Below are positions 54,701 through 62,903 of a stretch of DNA of 64,000 nt, in pieces. The DNA is taken from assembly GCA_044222395.1 (NCBI GenBank), contig JBGANK010000006.1, forward strand, positions 1-64,000. The letters are read 5' to 3'. The position numbers were made by a program, and so were the translations under genes. Position 1 is the first letter of the stretch; every line of letters starts with the position of its first letter. A model generated the notes under the pieces. The model was given only the letters and a program-made list of their open reading frames with translations. It had not been told where the DNA came from and did not search any database. This stretch comes from JAEUMD01 sp044222395 (lineage in GTDB: Bacteria > Pseudomonadota > Alphaproteobacteria > Rhizobiales > Hyphomicrobiaceae).

Positions 54701-55377
54701 ACGAGTCAGGCGAGCCGATCCCGCACGAAACCACAGCCGGTATGCCGCCGCAGGAGCCTCCGGCCGCAACACCGCGCACGCTGACAGCAGGCAACCGCTT
54801 TTTGCGCGGCACATTGACCCACGCTCTCCTCGAGCACCTGCCAGGCATACCAGCACACGCATGGCCCCAGGCGGCCGAGGCTTACATCGAGGTGCGTGGC
54901 AAGGAGCTGCCGCCGCGGGTACGCGCAAGCATCGTCACTGAAACTCTTGCGATATTGCGGGACACGGGCTTTGCCTGTTTGTTCGGTCCATCGAGCCGTG
55001 CCGAGGTCGCCATCGCCGCCGAAATCCCGCGCCCATCCGGAAGCGGGCCAGCCCTCAAGCTGAATGGATCGATTGACCGCCTCGCCATCGACGGCGACCA
55101 CGTCTACATCATCGATTACAAGACCAATCGCCCGCCACCCGATGACGTCGATCAGGTTGCAGATGCGTATTTGTTCCAGCTCGCAGCTTATCGTCTCGCG
55201 CTTGCACAGCTTTTCCCCAATAAGTCCCTGAAAGCTGGCATCCTTTGGACCAACGGACCACGCCTGATGGAAATTTCAATTGATCGTCTTGATAAATATG
55301 AACGCATGCTTTGGGAACTTGATCCAAGCAGTCTTGACGCGAGTTGGGCCGCTCCCTACGTTCCCGGTCAATCATGA
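51706..55377 (+). CDS. addA: Double-strand break repair helicase-nuclease AddA
   Basis: A 1223-residue UvrD-like helicase with a C-terminal RecB-type nuclease; with AddB it resects DNA ends for RecA. Motifs are VSANAGTGKTHVL (I), ILVDESQDTSPQQW (II), VGDEKQSIYSFQGARPE (III), VRIMTVHGAKGLEAPIVFLP (V) and RNRLLYVAMTRARDRLYISG (VI). The nuclease site is IDRLAIDGDHVYIIDYKTNR. ATG 51706 is preferred because GGAGGGGGC stands just upstream. addB, which usually precedes addA in alphaproteobacteria, is not adjacent; the tRNA and POT gene are there instead. trxA follows. Confidence 0.95.
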   Translation: MSKPEKSHDISSITAKTNRAQARAADPATSAWVSANAGTGKTHVLTRRVLRLLLAGTPPERILCLTYTKAAAAEMATRVFRELGYWVTKPKADLDKALSELLGRQPTHEETARARALFARTIETPGGLKVQTIHAFAERLLQRFPLEAGVPPSFTILDDVIARQLLREAIDDTLQQATDDTSSPLGQALTTAVAYAAEDSFDDVLRASLDRKDWLEHVMTKLDQDARGSAQDPVAAAARLYRKAFSLPENTTAEKIDRERASLLDDATLTRAREVLAGSSKNDREIASNFARAIAAKGDAARIEALTSAFLTKSNEPRSDRLFCAKAVRTAEPALVERLCEARDRFAALSEQRRALGVIDATIALIRLADAVLTRYTRLKARRAALDFEDLIRHTASLLRTSHSAQWVLYKLDGGLDHILVDESQDTSPQQWNIVEALAAEFFAGSGTHTQSSQDTASTPLPRTLFAVGDEKQSIYSFQGARPEQFARMGNEFRTRALAAGVPWQDIPLTLSFRTVAPVLNAVDRIFADHRRTPGLVAAAGAANDAIRHAAHRVGQAGLVEIWETETATKAESSDAWTPTGETGERPPAARLAERIADTIERMTKGGDRLLSENRPITPGDILILVRKRNPFARPMVAALKARGIPVAGADRLTLTDQLAVQDLIALGDFLTLPEDDLALANVLKSPLFGFDDDQLLAIAHGRKGTLWKALLDERSSHPAYEEAASLLRDWRRRADFLPPFEFLAGVLERDGMREKLLARLGAEAADSIDELMNLAIAFDDSAPPSLTGFLTWLRESNREIKRDMEHGRDEVRIMTVHGAKGLEAPIVFLPDTCAATSPGRTTSLYPLAMPPAPPHTPSAFVWQIKGSSHLAPITAGREAIYQRETEERNRLLYVAMTRARDRLYISGFEGRKTRSPDSWYDLMRSGLEGQLQTADDGTGRKVERLQTAQEAEPKKPKSELTEAHDPLPLENWARLAAPREPQLTMPLAPSRLAPYDVDESGEPIPHETTAGMPPQEPPAATPRTLTAGNRFLRGTLTHALLEHLPGIPAHAWPQAAEAYIEVRGKELPPRVRASIVTETLAILRDTGFACLFGPSSRAEVAIAAEIPRPSGSGPALKLNGSIDRLAIDGDHVYIIDYKTNRPPPDDVDQVADAYLFQLAAYRLALAQLFPNKSLKAGILWTNGPRLMEISIDRLDKYERMLWELDPSSLDASWAAPYVPGQS

Positions 55378-55423
55378 CAACGTTTAGGACCCGCTTGATG
55401 CGCGGTCGAACAGGAGATCAACG

Positions 55424-55750
55424 ATGACGCACGCCGTTTCCGACAAGACATTCGAGGACGAGGTCCTGAAATCGGCACAGCCGGTTGTGGTGGACTTCTT
55501 CGCCGAGTGGTGCGGACCGTGCAAGGCTATGGCCCCGGCGCTCGACCAGGTTGCCCAGGAGATGAAGGGCAAGATCAAGGTCGTGAAGCTCGACGTCGAC
55601 CAGAATCCGCAGATCACCACGCGCTATGGCATTCGCGCCATGCCGACGCTGATGATCTTCAAGGGCGGCCAGGTGGCAGCCTCTCATACCGGCGCACTCG
55701 TGCAGAAGAAGCGCCTCGAAGACTGGATCAACGGCTCGATTGCAGTCTAG
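55424..55750 (+). CDS. trxA: Thioredoxin
   Basis: A 108-residue cytoplasmic thiol-disulfide reductant with the active site WCGPC (Cys30 and Cys33) in VVDFFAEWCGPCKAM, and the cis-proline in RAMPTLMIFKGG. It follows addA by 46 bases, the usual alphaproteobacterial order. Confidence 0.97.
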   Translation: MTHAVSDKTFEDEVLKSAQPVVVDFFAEWCGPCKAMAPALDQVAQEMKGKIKVVKLDVDQNPQITTRYGIRAMPTLMIFKGGQVAASHTGALVQKKRLEDWINGSIAV

Positions 55751-55787
55751 GCTGTTTGACAAGTGGCGAAGTCGCGCGATCAGATCA

Positions 55788-55814
55788 GGGCTGCCGGTGC
55801 TGGCAGCCCTTTTC
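55788..55814 (+). terminator. Intrinsic terminator after trxA
   Basis: GGGCTGCC (55788-55795) and GGCAGCCC (55802-55809) form a perfect eight-base-pair stem with loop GGTGCT, followed by TTTTC. Confidence 0.8.
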
Positions 55815-55864
55815 ATTTGCACGGGCCTCATCGGCCGGAATCGCAAGCCTGAGGACGATGAGCA

Positions 55865-56806
55865 ATGAGCAAACCCAGGATCGTCATTCTCGGCGCAGGC
55901 GCGGTCGGCGGCTATTTCGGCGGCCGGCTGATCGAGCACGATGCGGCCGAAGTCAAGTTTCTCGTCAGCGAGAAGCGCAAGGCATACCTCGATCGTCACG
56001 GGATCTCGCTCACAAGTCCGCACGGAAATCTGGAGCCGACCCATGTCGATGCGCTGACCGTCACGCAACTACATGGCGCCAATCCCGACTACTTGCTGGT
56101 TGCCTGCAAGGCCTACGACCTTGAGCAGGCCATGCAGTCGATTGCCCCTGTCGCCGGCCCGAATACCGCCATCGTGCCGCTGCTCAACGGCCTCGTGCAC
56201 CTCGATTACTTGAAGCAACGTTTCCCGCCGCAATCGATTCTCGGCGGCACCGTGAGCCTTCAGGTCCGCCTGTCCGCCGACGGTGTCGTCGAGCATCTGA
56301 ACGATTGGCAATTCATCACCATAGGCGAGCTCGAAGGCGGCATCTCCGATCGCGTGACCAGCCTCGTCGCAGCGCTTGAAAAGGCCAAGGTAACCGCCGC
56401 CGCAAGCACAAATATCCAGCAAACGATGTGGGAAAAAATCGTCATGCTGGCCACGCTCGCTGCCATGACGACGTTGATGCGCGCGCCTGTTGGCGTCATC
56501 GCCCGCACGCCCGGCGGTGCGGACCTTACATTGCGCATGCTGGAGCTCAACGCATCAGCCGCCGCTCACGCCGGTCATGCCGTCCCTGCGGACCAGCTGG
56601 CCCAGTGGCGCAGCATGTTCGCCGACCCGACATCGACGCTGACGGCCTCGATGCTCGCAGACATGCAGCGCAGCGCGCCCGTCGAAGCCGATCATATCGT
56701 CGGTGATATGTTGCGACGCGTCGCTGCAGCCGGCCTCGATACCACCTTGCACGCAATGGCTTATTCCAACCTCAAGGCCTACGAGCTGCAGCGCGAGGGC
56801 ACTTGA
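55865..56806 (+). CDS. Ketopantoate reductase family protein
   Basis: A 313-residue NADPH-dependent dehydrogenase of the PanE/ApbA family. It opens IVILGAGAVGGYFGGRLIEH, with the Rossmann motif, and has VACKAYDLEQAM and VPLLNGLVHLDYL. The C-terminal helical domain contains the expected lysine in MWEKIVMLATLAAM and the S-x3-D-like sequence TASMLADMQRSAPVEADHIVG. PanE paralogues are common, so pantothenate synthesis is likely but not assured without the genome. The gene lies after the trxA terminator. Confidence 0.85.
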   Translation: MSKPRIVILGAGAVGGYFGGRLIEHDAAEVKFLVSEKRKAYLDRHGISLTSPHGNLEPTHVDALTVTQLHGANPDYLLVACKAYDLEQAMQSIAPVAGPNTAIVPLLNGLVHLDYLKQRFPPQSILGGTVSLQVRLSADGVVEHLNDWQFITIGELEGGISDRVTSLVAALEKAKVTAAASTNIQQTMWEKIVMLATLAAMTTLMRAPVGVIARTPGGADLTLRMLELNASAAAHAGHAVPADQLAQWRSMFADPTSTLTASMLADMQRSAPVEADHIVGDMLRRVAAAGLDTTLHAMAYSNLKAYELQREGT

Positions 56807-56838
56807 CCAGCGGCCACGCTATACGCAATCAAGGAGCG

Positions 56839-57654
56839 ATGCCGACCTATAGAACCCTCAATCCAGACCAGATCATCACGACGCTCGAGTGCCTGGAGCA
56901 TCGCATTGCCGACCGTTTCCCTGGCGCTGGCCTGCTCGGCGTCTGCCATGCGCTCCTCGAAGCCGCCCGCGAGAGCAAGTCGCGCATCGCCGCCATCAAG
57001 GCCCCGAACTACGCGTTGCGCGCTGTCACTGTCGCGACGATGGCGTCTGGGCTCCTCCTGCTCGCCTACCTCGTCACGATCATCGAAGTGAAGCGCGATG
57101 CCGACAACCTTTCCGGAGTCCTGCAAGGATTTGACGCCGCCTTCAACATCGTCGTCCTGATGGGCGCCGGAGCCATCTTCCTGTCCGGCCTCGAAGCCCG
57201 CTGGAAGCGGCAGCACGCGCTCGACCACCTGCACGAGCTGCGGTCCATCATCCATGTCATCGACATGCACCAACTGACCAAGGACCCGGGCCGCATCGCC
57301 GCCGTCAGCGAGGCCACGCCGCATTCGCCCGAGCGACACCTTTCGCCCTACGAGCTATCGCGCTACCTCGACTACTGCTCCGAGATGCTCTCCGTATCGG
57401 CGAAGGTTGCGGCACTTTACGCGCAGGGAACCCGCGACCCGGTCGTCATCGAGACCACATCCGATCTCGGCCAGATCACCTCCAATCTGTCCGGCAAGAT
57501 CTGGCAGAAGATCACCATGGTGCAAATGCACATCGACGCCACCCAACCCGCTGCCAGCCGCCCTCTCCCCTCCGCCCAAAGGCCCGAAGCGGCACCCACT
57601 GTCCCTGCTGCTCCTGCAGCGGCACTTGCCCCCGGCCATATAAAGAACTCTTAG
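56839..57654 (+). CDS. Membrane protein with two central helices, unknown function
   Basis: A 271-residue protein, start chosen at MPTYRTLNPDQIITTLE because AGGAGCG lies just upstream. Two membrane helices (about 75-95 and 112-135) separate an N-terminal helical region from a cytoplasmic C-terminal part. The last 45 residues are Pro/Ala-rich and disordered. I recognise no family. It is codirectional with panE. Confidence 0.6.
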   Translation: MPTYRTLNPDQIITTLECLEHRIADRFPGAGLLGVCHALLEAARESKSRIAAIKAPNYALRAVTVATMASGLLLLAYLVTIIEVKRDADNLSGVLQGFDAAFNIVVLMGAGAIFLSGLEARWKRQHALDHLHELRSIIHVIDMHQLTKDPGRIAAVSEATPHSPERHLSPYELSRYLDYCSEMLSVSAKVAALYAQGTRDPVVIETTSDLGQITSNLSGKIWQKITMVQMHIDATQPAASRPLPSAQRPEAAPTVPAAPAAALAPGHIKNS

Positions 57655-57793
57655 CCGGATAAGGGTTTCTCGATTGCCGAACAGTCAATTCCGTTGCCGG
57701 GGTCGCCGGCATTGCGTCGGAGGTTGAAGGCCGCTTGATTGCGCGCACCAACTGTTGTTCATTCGGCGCGCATTGCGGGGGCAGGCGAATAGG

Positions 57794-58291
57794 ATGACGT
57801 GGAAGACACTTTTCTTCGCCTTTGACGGGCGAATCGGACGTCAGCAGTGGTGGCTTGCAATGCTCACGCTGCTGGCAACCTCCATTGTGCTGTCGTTCCT
57901 CGTCAATCCTCTGGCCTGGTTCTCGAAATCAGCCGGAGCTATACCCAATCTCGCTGAGACGCTGCTGAAGATCGCCTTTCTCATTCCCGAGACCGCCGTC
58001 ACCGTCAAGCGCTTCAACGATCGCGACTGGCCGCATTTTCTGCCCTACGGTTATGCCATCGTCGGCCTGTTCATCATCCTGCTCGATCACCACCACTTGA
58101 TCATGCAGCACGGCGAGCCCAGGGCACTCGACTTGGCGCTCATGGTGAGCCTGCTCGCAGTTCTCATAGCGATCGTCATCGACAACGGGCTGCTGCGCGG
58201 CACAACTGGCCCCAATCGCTACGGTCCCGACCCGCTGCAAGCTGAAGCGACACCTGCCGCGCCGTCGACTCCCGCGGACTCGCGGCCATGA
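57794..58291 (+). CDS. DUF805 family membrane protein
   Basis: A 165-residue, four-helix membrane protein with the DUF805 opening WKTLFFAFDGRIGRQQWWLA and the signature VKRFNDRDWPHFLPYG near the middle; the C-terminal GPNRYGPDP is also typical. The family has no established biochemical role. Confidence 0.85.
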   Translation: MTWKTLFFAFDGRIGRQQWWLAMLTLLATSIVLSFLVNPLAWFSKSAGAIPNLAETLLKIAFLIPETAVTVKRFNDRDWPHFLPYGYAIVGLFIILLDHHHLIMQHGEPRALDLALMVSLLAVLIAIVIDNGLLRGTTGPNRYGPDPLQAEATPAAPSTPADSRP

Positions 58292-58481
58292 CCCTTACTG
58301 AAGCAAGCCTCGGCAGGCAGGTGCGGCTTCGCGTCCGAAATGGCGAGACAACGACGCCATTTGCGGCAATAGCCTTGTGGTTCCCCAACCAAATGGGATC
58401 TTGTATCACCCCCCACCAGACGCACTTCAATGGTCGAGCGCCCCACGTGATTCCGGCCCAAACGCGAAAGCAGATCCGCTA

Positions 58482-59654
58482 ATGACAATCGACGTCACCA
58501 ATCCGGTCGAGCTGACACAGGCGCTGATCCGTTGCCCGAGCGTCACCCCGCACGAAGCCGGCACGCTGACGCTTCTGGAGTCGATCCTGAAGCCGGCGGG
58601 TTTCACATGCCATCGCATGACCTTCAGCGAGGACGGCACACCGGACGTGGAAAATCTCTATGCTCGCATCGGCAGCAACGGACCCAACCTCTGCTTTGCC
58701 GGTCACACCGACGTCGTACCCGCTGGCCACCTCGACGCCTGGACCGTGCCGCCGTTCGCGGCCGACGTTCGCGACGCCGTTCTCTACGGCCGCGGCGCCG
58801 TCGACATGAAGGGCGGCATCGCCTGTTTCCTGTCGGCGACGATGCGTTACCTGCAGAAGTCCGGCAGCAGTCCGAAGGGCGCAATCTCGTTCCTCATCAC
58901 CTGCGACGAAGAGGGGCCATCGATCAACGGTACGATCAAGGTGCTCGACTGGTTGAAGTCCCGCGGCGAGCGTCTCGATGCCTGCCTGGTCGGCGAACCA
59001 TCGAATCCCGAGGCGCTCGGCGACGAGATCAAGATCGGCCGCCGCGGCTCTCTCAATGGCGAGATCGTCGTGCACGGCCGCCAGGGTCACGCCGCCTATC
59101 CGCAAAAGGCCGACAACCCGGTGCCCAAGCTTGCCCGCATCATCGATCGCCTGTCGACCACGGTGCTCGACTCCGGCACCGGCAACTTCGAACCGTCGCG
59201 CCTCGTCGTCACGGTTGTGTCGGTTCCCAACACCGCGGCCAATGTCATCCCGGGCAAGGCCGAGGCGCTCTTCAACGTGCGCTACAACGATGCCTGGACC
59301 AGGCCGCGCATCGAGACGCATCTCAGGGGAATCTGCGAAGCAGCTGCCGCCGAGACCTCGGCACGCATCGACGTTTCATTCAACGGCACCGGCGATGTCT
59401 TTCTGACCAAGCCAGGACCCCTCGTCGACACCATGCGTGCCGCCGTCGAGGCCGAAACCGGCCGCCAGCCCGCGCTCACGACGGGCGGCGGCACGTCCGA
59501 TGCCCGCTTCATCAAGGATTTCTGCCCAGTGATCGAGTTCGGGCTGGTCAACAAGACCATCCATCAGGTCGACGAGCACGTCGCCGTCGCCGACCTGGAG
59601 GCATTGACCCGCATCTACGAGCGCTTCATCGCCGGCTATTTCGCCAACACCTGA
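58482..59654 (+). CDS. dapE: Succinyl-diaminopimelate desuccinylase
   Basis: A 390-residue M20 zinc hydrolase of the succinylase lysine/diaminopimelate pathway. Metal ligands are His75 (FAGHTDVVP), Asp108 (GAVDMKGG) and Glu143 (CDEEGPSING) and catalytic Asp77 is in the same motif; IGRRGSLNGEIVVHGRQGHAAYP starts the dimerisation domain and TTGGGTSDARFIKD is a DapE hallmark. The upstream open frame is spurious; the ATG at 58482 follows a weak ribosome binding site. Confidence 0.94.
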   Translation: MTIDVTNPVELTQALIRCPSVTPHEAGTLTLLESILKPAGFTCHRMTFSEDGTPDVENLYARIGSNGPNLCFAGHTDVVPAGHLDAWTVPPFAADVRDAVLYGRGAVDMKGGIACFLSATMRYLQKSGSSPKGAISFLITCDEEGPSINGTIKVLDWLKSRGERLDACLVGEPSNPEALGDEIKIGRRGSLNGEIVVHGRQGHAAYPQKADNPVPKLARIIDRLSTTVLDSGTGNFEPSRLVVTVVSVPNTAANVIPGKAEALFNVRYNDAWTRPRIETHLRGICEAAAAETSARIDVSFNGTGDVFLTKPGPLVDTMRAAVEAETGRQPALTTGGGTSDARFIKDFCPVIEFGLVNKTIHQVDEHVAVADLEALTRIYERFIAGYFANT

Positions 59655-59691
59655 GACGACGAGCAATCGTCGGAACTCGCAGCCGATTCAC

Positions 59692-60828
59692 TCAATAGAA
59701 ATGCTTCGAGAGCTTCAGGCCCTGCGCCTGATAGTTGGAGCCCAGGTCGCGCCCGTAGAGCTTGTCGGGCAACGCGGCCATGCGCTCGTAGATGAGGCGG
59801 CCGATGATCTGCCCGTCCTCCAGAATGAACGGCACCTTGTGGCTCCTCACTTCGAGTACCACCCGCGCGCCAGAGCCGCCCGCCTCGGCATGTCCGAAGC
59901 CTGGATCCATGAAGCCCGCATAGTGGACGCGGAACTCGCCCACCAGCGGATTGAACGGCACCATTTCCGCCGCATACATCGGCGGCACGTGCACCGCCTC
60001 CTTTGACGCCAGGATGTAGAACTGGTCGGGATCGAGGATCAGCCGCTTCTGCCCGCCGACACGGATCGGTTCCCAGTAGTCGAGCAGGCTGCACGAGCCC
60101 GGCGCATCGACGTCGACCAGCCCGGTGTGCCGCTTCGCTCGGTAGCCGACGAGCCCAGACGCATCACCGACCAGATCGACCGACAGCGCGATGCCACCCT
60201 GGATGTCGGCTCCCGCTCCACCAGAAACCAGCGTATCACTGGCGTGCAGTTTGGCCAGATCGATGTCGTTGATCGTCGGCTGCCCGCGCCGGAACCGAAC
60301 TTGCGACAGGGTCGAACCGCGACGCACCACGATCGGGAAAGTCTGCGGGCAGATTTCGGCGTAAAGCGCGCCCTTGTAGCCGTCGGGTATCGTGTCGAAC
60401 GACGCCACACCATCGGCGATCACGCGCGTGAAGACATCAAGACGCCCCGTCGAGCTCTTGGGATTGGCCGCCGCCGACAGCCCCTTGGCAAGCGCCAGGC
60501 ACTCCAGCAGCGGCACGACATAGACGCAGCCAGTTTCCAGAACGGCGCCATTCCTGAGGTCGATCTCATGCAACGACAGCGCCTTGAGCCGCTCGGCGAC
60601 TGGCACGCCCGGCCCCGGAAGGAAGCTTGCCCGCACCCGGTAGGCGACATCGCCAAGCCTCAGGTCCAAACTCGCTGGTTGCACCTGCTTCGGCCCGAAC
60701 GGCTCGGCCGGCTTGATCTCGCCCGCCTCGGCAAGCGCCCTGATCGCCTGCGCCGGCACGATGCCGTCGGCCGCAGACTTCGCCTGCGCCTGCCGCACCA
60801 ACTTGTCCTGCGCTTGCAGCTTGCCCAT
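59692..60828 (-). CDS. dcd: Double-length 2'-deoxycytidine triphosphate deaminase
   Basis: A 378-residue dCTP deaminase of the long alphaproteobacterial type; usual Dcd is about 190 residues. SLDLRLGDVAYRV and NPKSSTGRLDVFTRV in the first half and PFNPLVGEFRVHYAGFMDPG in the second look like two divergent trimeric dUTPase/Dcd units. Function is making dUTP for dTMP synthesis. GGAGGTGG eight bases before ATG 60828 sets the start. It converges on dapE; CGACGA-GCAA-TCGTCG between them is a small hairpin. Confidence 0.9.
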   Translation of the reverse strand: MGKLQAQDKLVRQAQAKSAADGIVPAQAIRALAEAGEIKPAEPFGPKQVQPASLDLRLGDVAYRVRASFLPGPGVPVAERLKALSLHEIDLRNGAVLETGCVYVVPLLECLALAKGLSAAANPKSSTGRLDVFTRVIADGVASFDTIPDGYKGALYAEICPQTFPIVVRRGSTLSQVRFRRGQPTINDIDLAKLHASDTLVSGGAGADIQGGIALSVDLVGDASGLVGYRAKRHTGLVDVDAPGSCSLLDYWEPIRVGGQKRLILDPDQFYILASKEAVHVPPMYAAEMVPFNPLVGEFRVHYAGFMDPGFGHAEAGGSGARVVLEVRSHKVPFILEDGQIIGRLIYERMAALPDKLYGRDLGSNYQAQGLKLSKHFY

Positions 60829-60907
60829 GCTCGCCACCTCCGGCCTCCGCTCTACCCCATGCCCCCCTTGACGCCAAGGCCACCGGGGTCTAATCCCCAT
60901 CGGATCG

Positions 60908-60964
60908 ATCGTGGCGATTTGGCCGGCCGGCTTGCAGCCACGTAAAACAACTCGCTAAAGGGCC
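60908..60964 (+). ncRNA. SAM-II riboswitch
   Basis: The segment contains the SAM-II consensus: P1 stem CGTGGC (60910-60915) with GCCACG (60937-60942), GATTT after the first arm, TTGCA before the second, then TAAAACAACTCGCTAAAGGG, in which GCTAAAGGG is the pseudoknot-forming end. This motif binds S-adenosylmethionine and lowers expression of methionine genes in alphaproteobacteria; metZ lies downstream on the same strand. Confidence 0.85.
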
Positions 60965-60969
60965 GTGCG

Positions 60970-61043
60970 CAAACCCGGATTGCACCGCAATCCCGAGCGC
61001 CGGACCAACCGGCAGCTTGGCAGCGGGCGCCGGGTTTTTTTGA
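60970..61043 (+). terminator. Terminator downstream of the SAM-II riboswitch
   Basis: AAACCCGG (60971-60978) pairs with CCGGGTTT (61030-61037), followed by seven T in total. Inside are ATTGC-ACC-GCAAT and GCCGG-ACCAA-CCGGC hairpins. It lies between the riboswitch and metZ and may form the expression platform, although SAM-II usually acts at translation. Confidence 0.6.
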
Positions 61044-61109
61044 TGCGCGGCAGCCTTCCAGGGCCACCGCCCTGGACCTGAACGCCGGACCTGCCAAAGG
61101 AGCGCAACG

Positions 61110-62330
61110 ATGGCCGAGGACAAGCGCCACATCACTTCCGACCCCGCCACCTGGTCAACCGAGACCCAACTCGTCCATGGCGGCGTGCTCCGATCCCAGT
61201 ACGGCGAAACCTCGGAGGCGATCTTCCTCACCCAGGGCTTCGTTTACAACTCCGCCGAGCAGGCCGAGGCCCGCTTCAAGAACGAGGATCCCGGCTACCA
61301 GTACTCTCGCTTCGGCAACCCGACCGTCTCGATGCTGGAGGAGCGCATCCGCCTGCTCGAAGGACCGGGCGCAGAAGAAGCCCGCGGCACCGCCACCGGC
61401 ATGGCCGCCGTCACCGCTTCGATCCTCTCCTGCCTCAACGCCGGCGACCACATCGTTTCCGCCCGTGCCTTGTTCGGCTCCTGCCGCTACATCGTCGAGG
61501 ATCTGTGCCCGCGCCTGGGTATCGCTTCCACGCTCGTCGACGGCCGCGACCTCGATGCCTGGAAAGCCGCCATCCGGCCCAACACCAAGGCCTTTTTCTT
61601 CGAGACGCCTGCCAATCCGACGCTGGAGCTGGTCGACATCGCCGAGGTATCGAAGATTGCGCACACGGTCGGCGCCAAGGTCATCGTCGACAACGTCTTC
61701 GCCACACCACTTTTGCAACGACCGATGCAGTTGGGCGCCGACATCGTCGTCTATTCCGCCACCAAGCACATCGATGGCCAGGGTCGCTGCCTGGGCGGCC
61801 TCGTGCTGTGCTCCGCGCAATTCCTGAAGGACCACCTGCAGGACTACCTGCGACAGACCGGACCTGCGATGAGCCCGTTCAACGCCTGGGTCATGCTCAA
61901 GGGTCTTGAAACGCTGCCCGTCCGCGTCAAGGCACAGTGCGACAGCGCCGCCATCATCGCCAATGCGTTGGCCGGCCAGCGCCGCATCTCTCGCGTGCTC
62001 TATCCCACCCGCACCGACCACGCCCAGCACGCGCTCGCCAAGCGGCAGATGACCGGCGGCGGCCAGATCGTCACATTCGATATCGACGGCGGCAAGCGCG
62101 AGGCCTTCCGCTTCCTCAACGCGCTGAAGATCGCCCGCATCTCCAACAATCTCGGCGACGCCAAGAGCCTCGTGACCCATCCCGCGACCACCACCCACCA
62201 GCGCCTGAAGCCGGAGGCCCGCGCCGAGCTCGGCATTGGCGACGGCATGGTGCGCCTGTCGGTCGGCCTGGAATCGGTCGATGATCTGCTGTCCGATCTC
62301 GACGACGCCCTTGCCGCAGCTTTCTCGTGA
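61110..62330 (+). CDS. metZ: O-succinylhomoserine sulfhydrylase
   Basis: A 406-residue Cys/Met-metabolism PLP enzyme that makes homocysteine from O-succinylhomoserine and sulfide. Typical sequences are YQYSRFGNPTVSMLEERI, ATGMAAVTAS and FFFETPANPTLELVDI; PLP Lys219 is in VVYSATKHIDGQG. AAAGGAG lies upstream of the ATG. The SAM-II riboswitch ahead of it indicates feedback control by AdoMet. apaG and argE follow. Confidence 0.94.
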   Translation: MAEDKRHITSDPATWSTETQLVHGGVLRSQYGETSEAIFLTQGFVYNSAEQAEARFKNEDPGYQYSRFGNPTVSMLEERIRLLEGPGAEEARGTATGMAAVTASILSCLNAGDHIVSARALFGSCRYIVEDLCPRLGIASTLVDGRDLDAWKAAIRPNTKAFFFETPANPTLELVDIAEVSKIAHTVGAKVIVDNVFATPLLQRPMQLGADIVVYSATKHIDGQGRCLGGLVLCSAQFLKDHLQDYLRQTGPAMSPFNAWVMLKGLETLPVRVKAQCDSAAIIANALAGQRRISRVLYPTRTDHAQHALAKRQMTGGGQIVTFDIDGGKREAFRFLNALKIARISNNLGDAKSLVTHPATTTHQRLKPEARAELGIGDGMVRLSVGLESVDDLLSDLDDALAAAFS

Positions 62331-62421
62331 AACGGATGAAACCGATAGCCGCTTGACCGGGCCCATCCGCCACCTACACTCCGCGCCGATACCGTCGATC
62401 TCTCCCGAGGAGCTGCTGTCC

Positions 62422-62814
62422 ATGTATGAAGCCGTCACCCGCGGCATCCGCGTGCGCGTCGAGCCGCAGTACGTGGAGGACCAGTCCTCACCCGACGAGA
62501 ACCACTTCTTCTGGTCGTATACAGTGACCATTTCCAACGAGGGCGAGGGATCCGTACAGCTGCGCTCGCGGCTGTGGCGCATCACCAACGCACTCGGCAT
62601 GACGCAGGAGGTGCGTGGTCCCGGCGTGGTAGGCCTCACGCCCTTCATCGCTCCCGGCGAGAGCTTCAGCTACACCTCCGGTTGCCCGCTCGAAACGCCT
62701 TCAGGTATCATGGTCGGCAGCTACCAGATGGCAGCCGCCGACGGTCAGCTCTTCGACGTCGCCGTTCCCGCATTCTCTTTGGATAGTCCATTCGCGAAGC
62801 GCAGCCTCAACTGA
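62422..62814 (+). CDS. apaG: ApaG (Co2+/Mg2+ efflux protein) homologue
   Basis: A 130-residue single fibronectin-III-like domain. MYEAVTRGIRVRVEPQYVED, WSYTVTISNEGEGSVQLRSR, WRITNALG and the C-terminal YTSGCPLETPSGIMVGSYQM are the ApaG pattern. Its exact function is unsettled; it has been linked to cobalt/magnesium tolerance. The start is set by GAGGAG ten bases upstream, discarding a long upstream frame over the end of metZ. Confidence 0.9.
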   Translation: MYEAVTRGIRVRVEPQYVEDQSSPDENHFFWSYTVTISNEGEGSVQLRSRLWRITNALGMTQEVRGPGVVGLTPFIAPGESFSYTSGCPLETPSGIMVGSYQMAAADGQLFDVAVPAFSLDSPFAKRSLN

Positions 62815-62903
62815 GACGCGGACCGCGATTTGGGCATCGAGAGCAGATCGGCCTGTCAAACTGCCCGCGCGCGTCAGGAAATAAGCCAAGGCCACGAACC
62901 GCC

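Noticed and set aside
58288..58482. Small frame between the DUF805 gene and dapE
   Set aside because: Overlaps the preceding stop, lacks a ribosome binding site and shows no motif.
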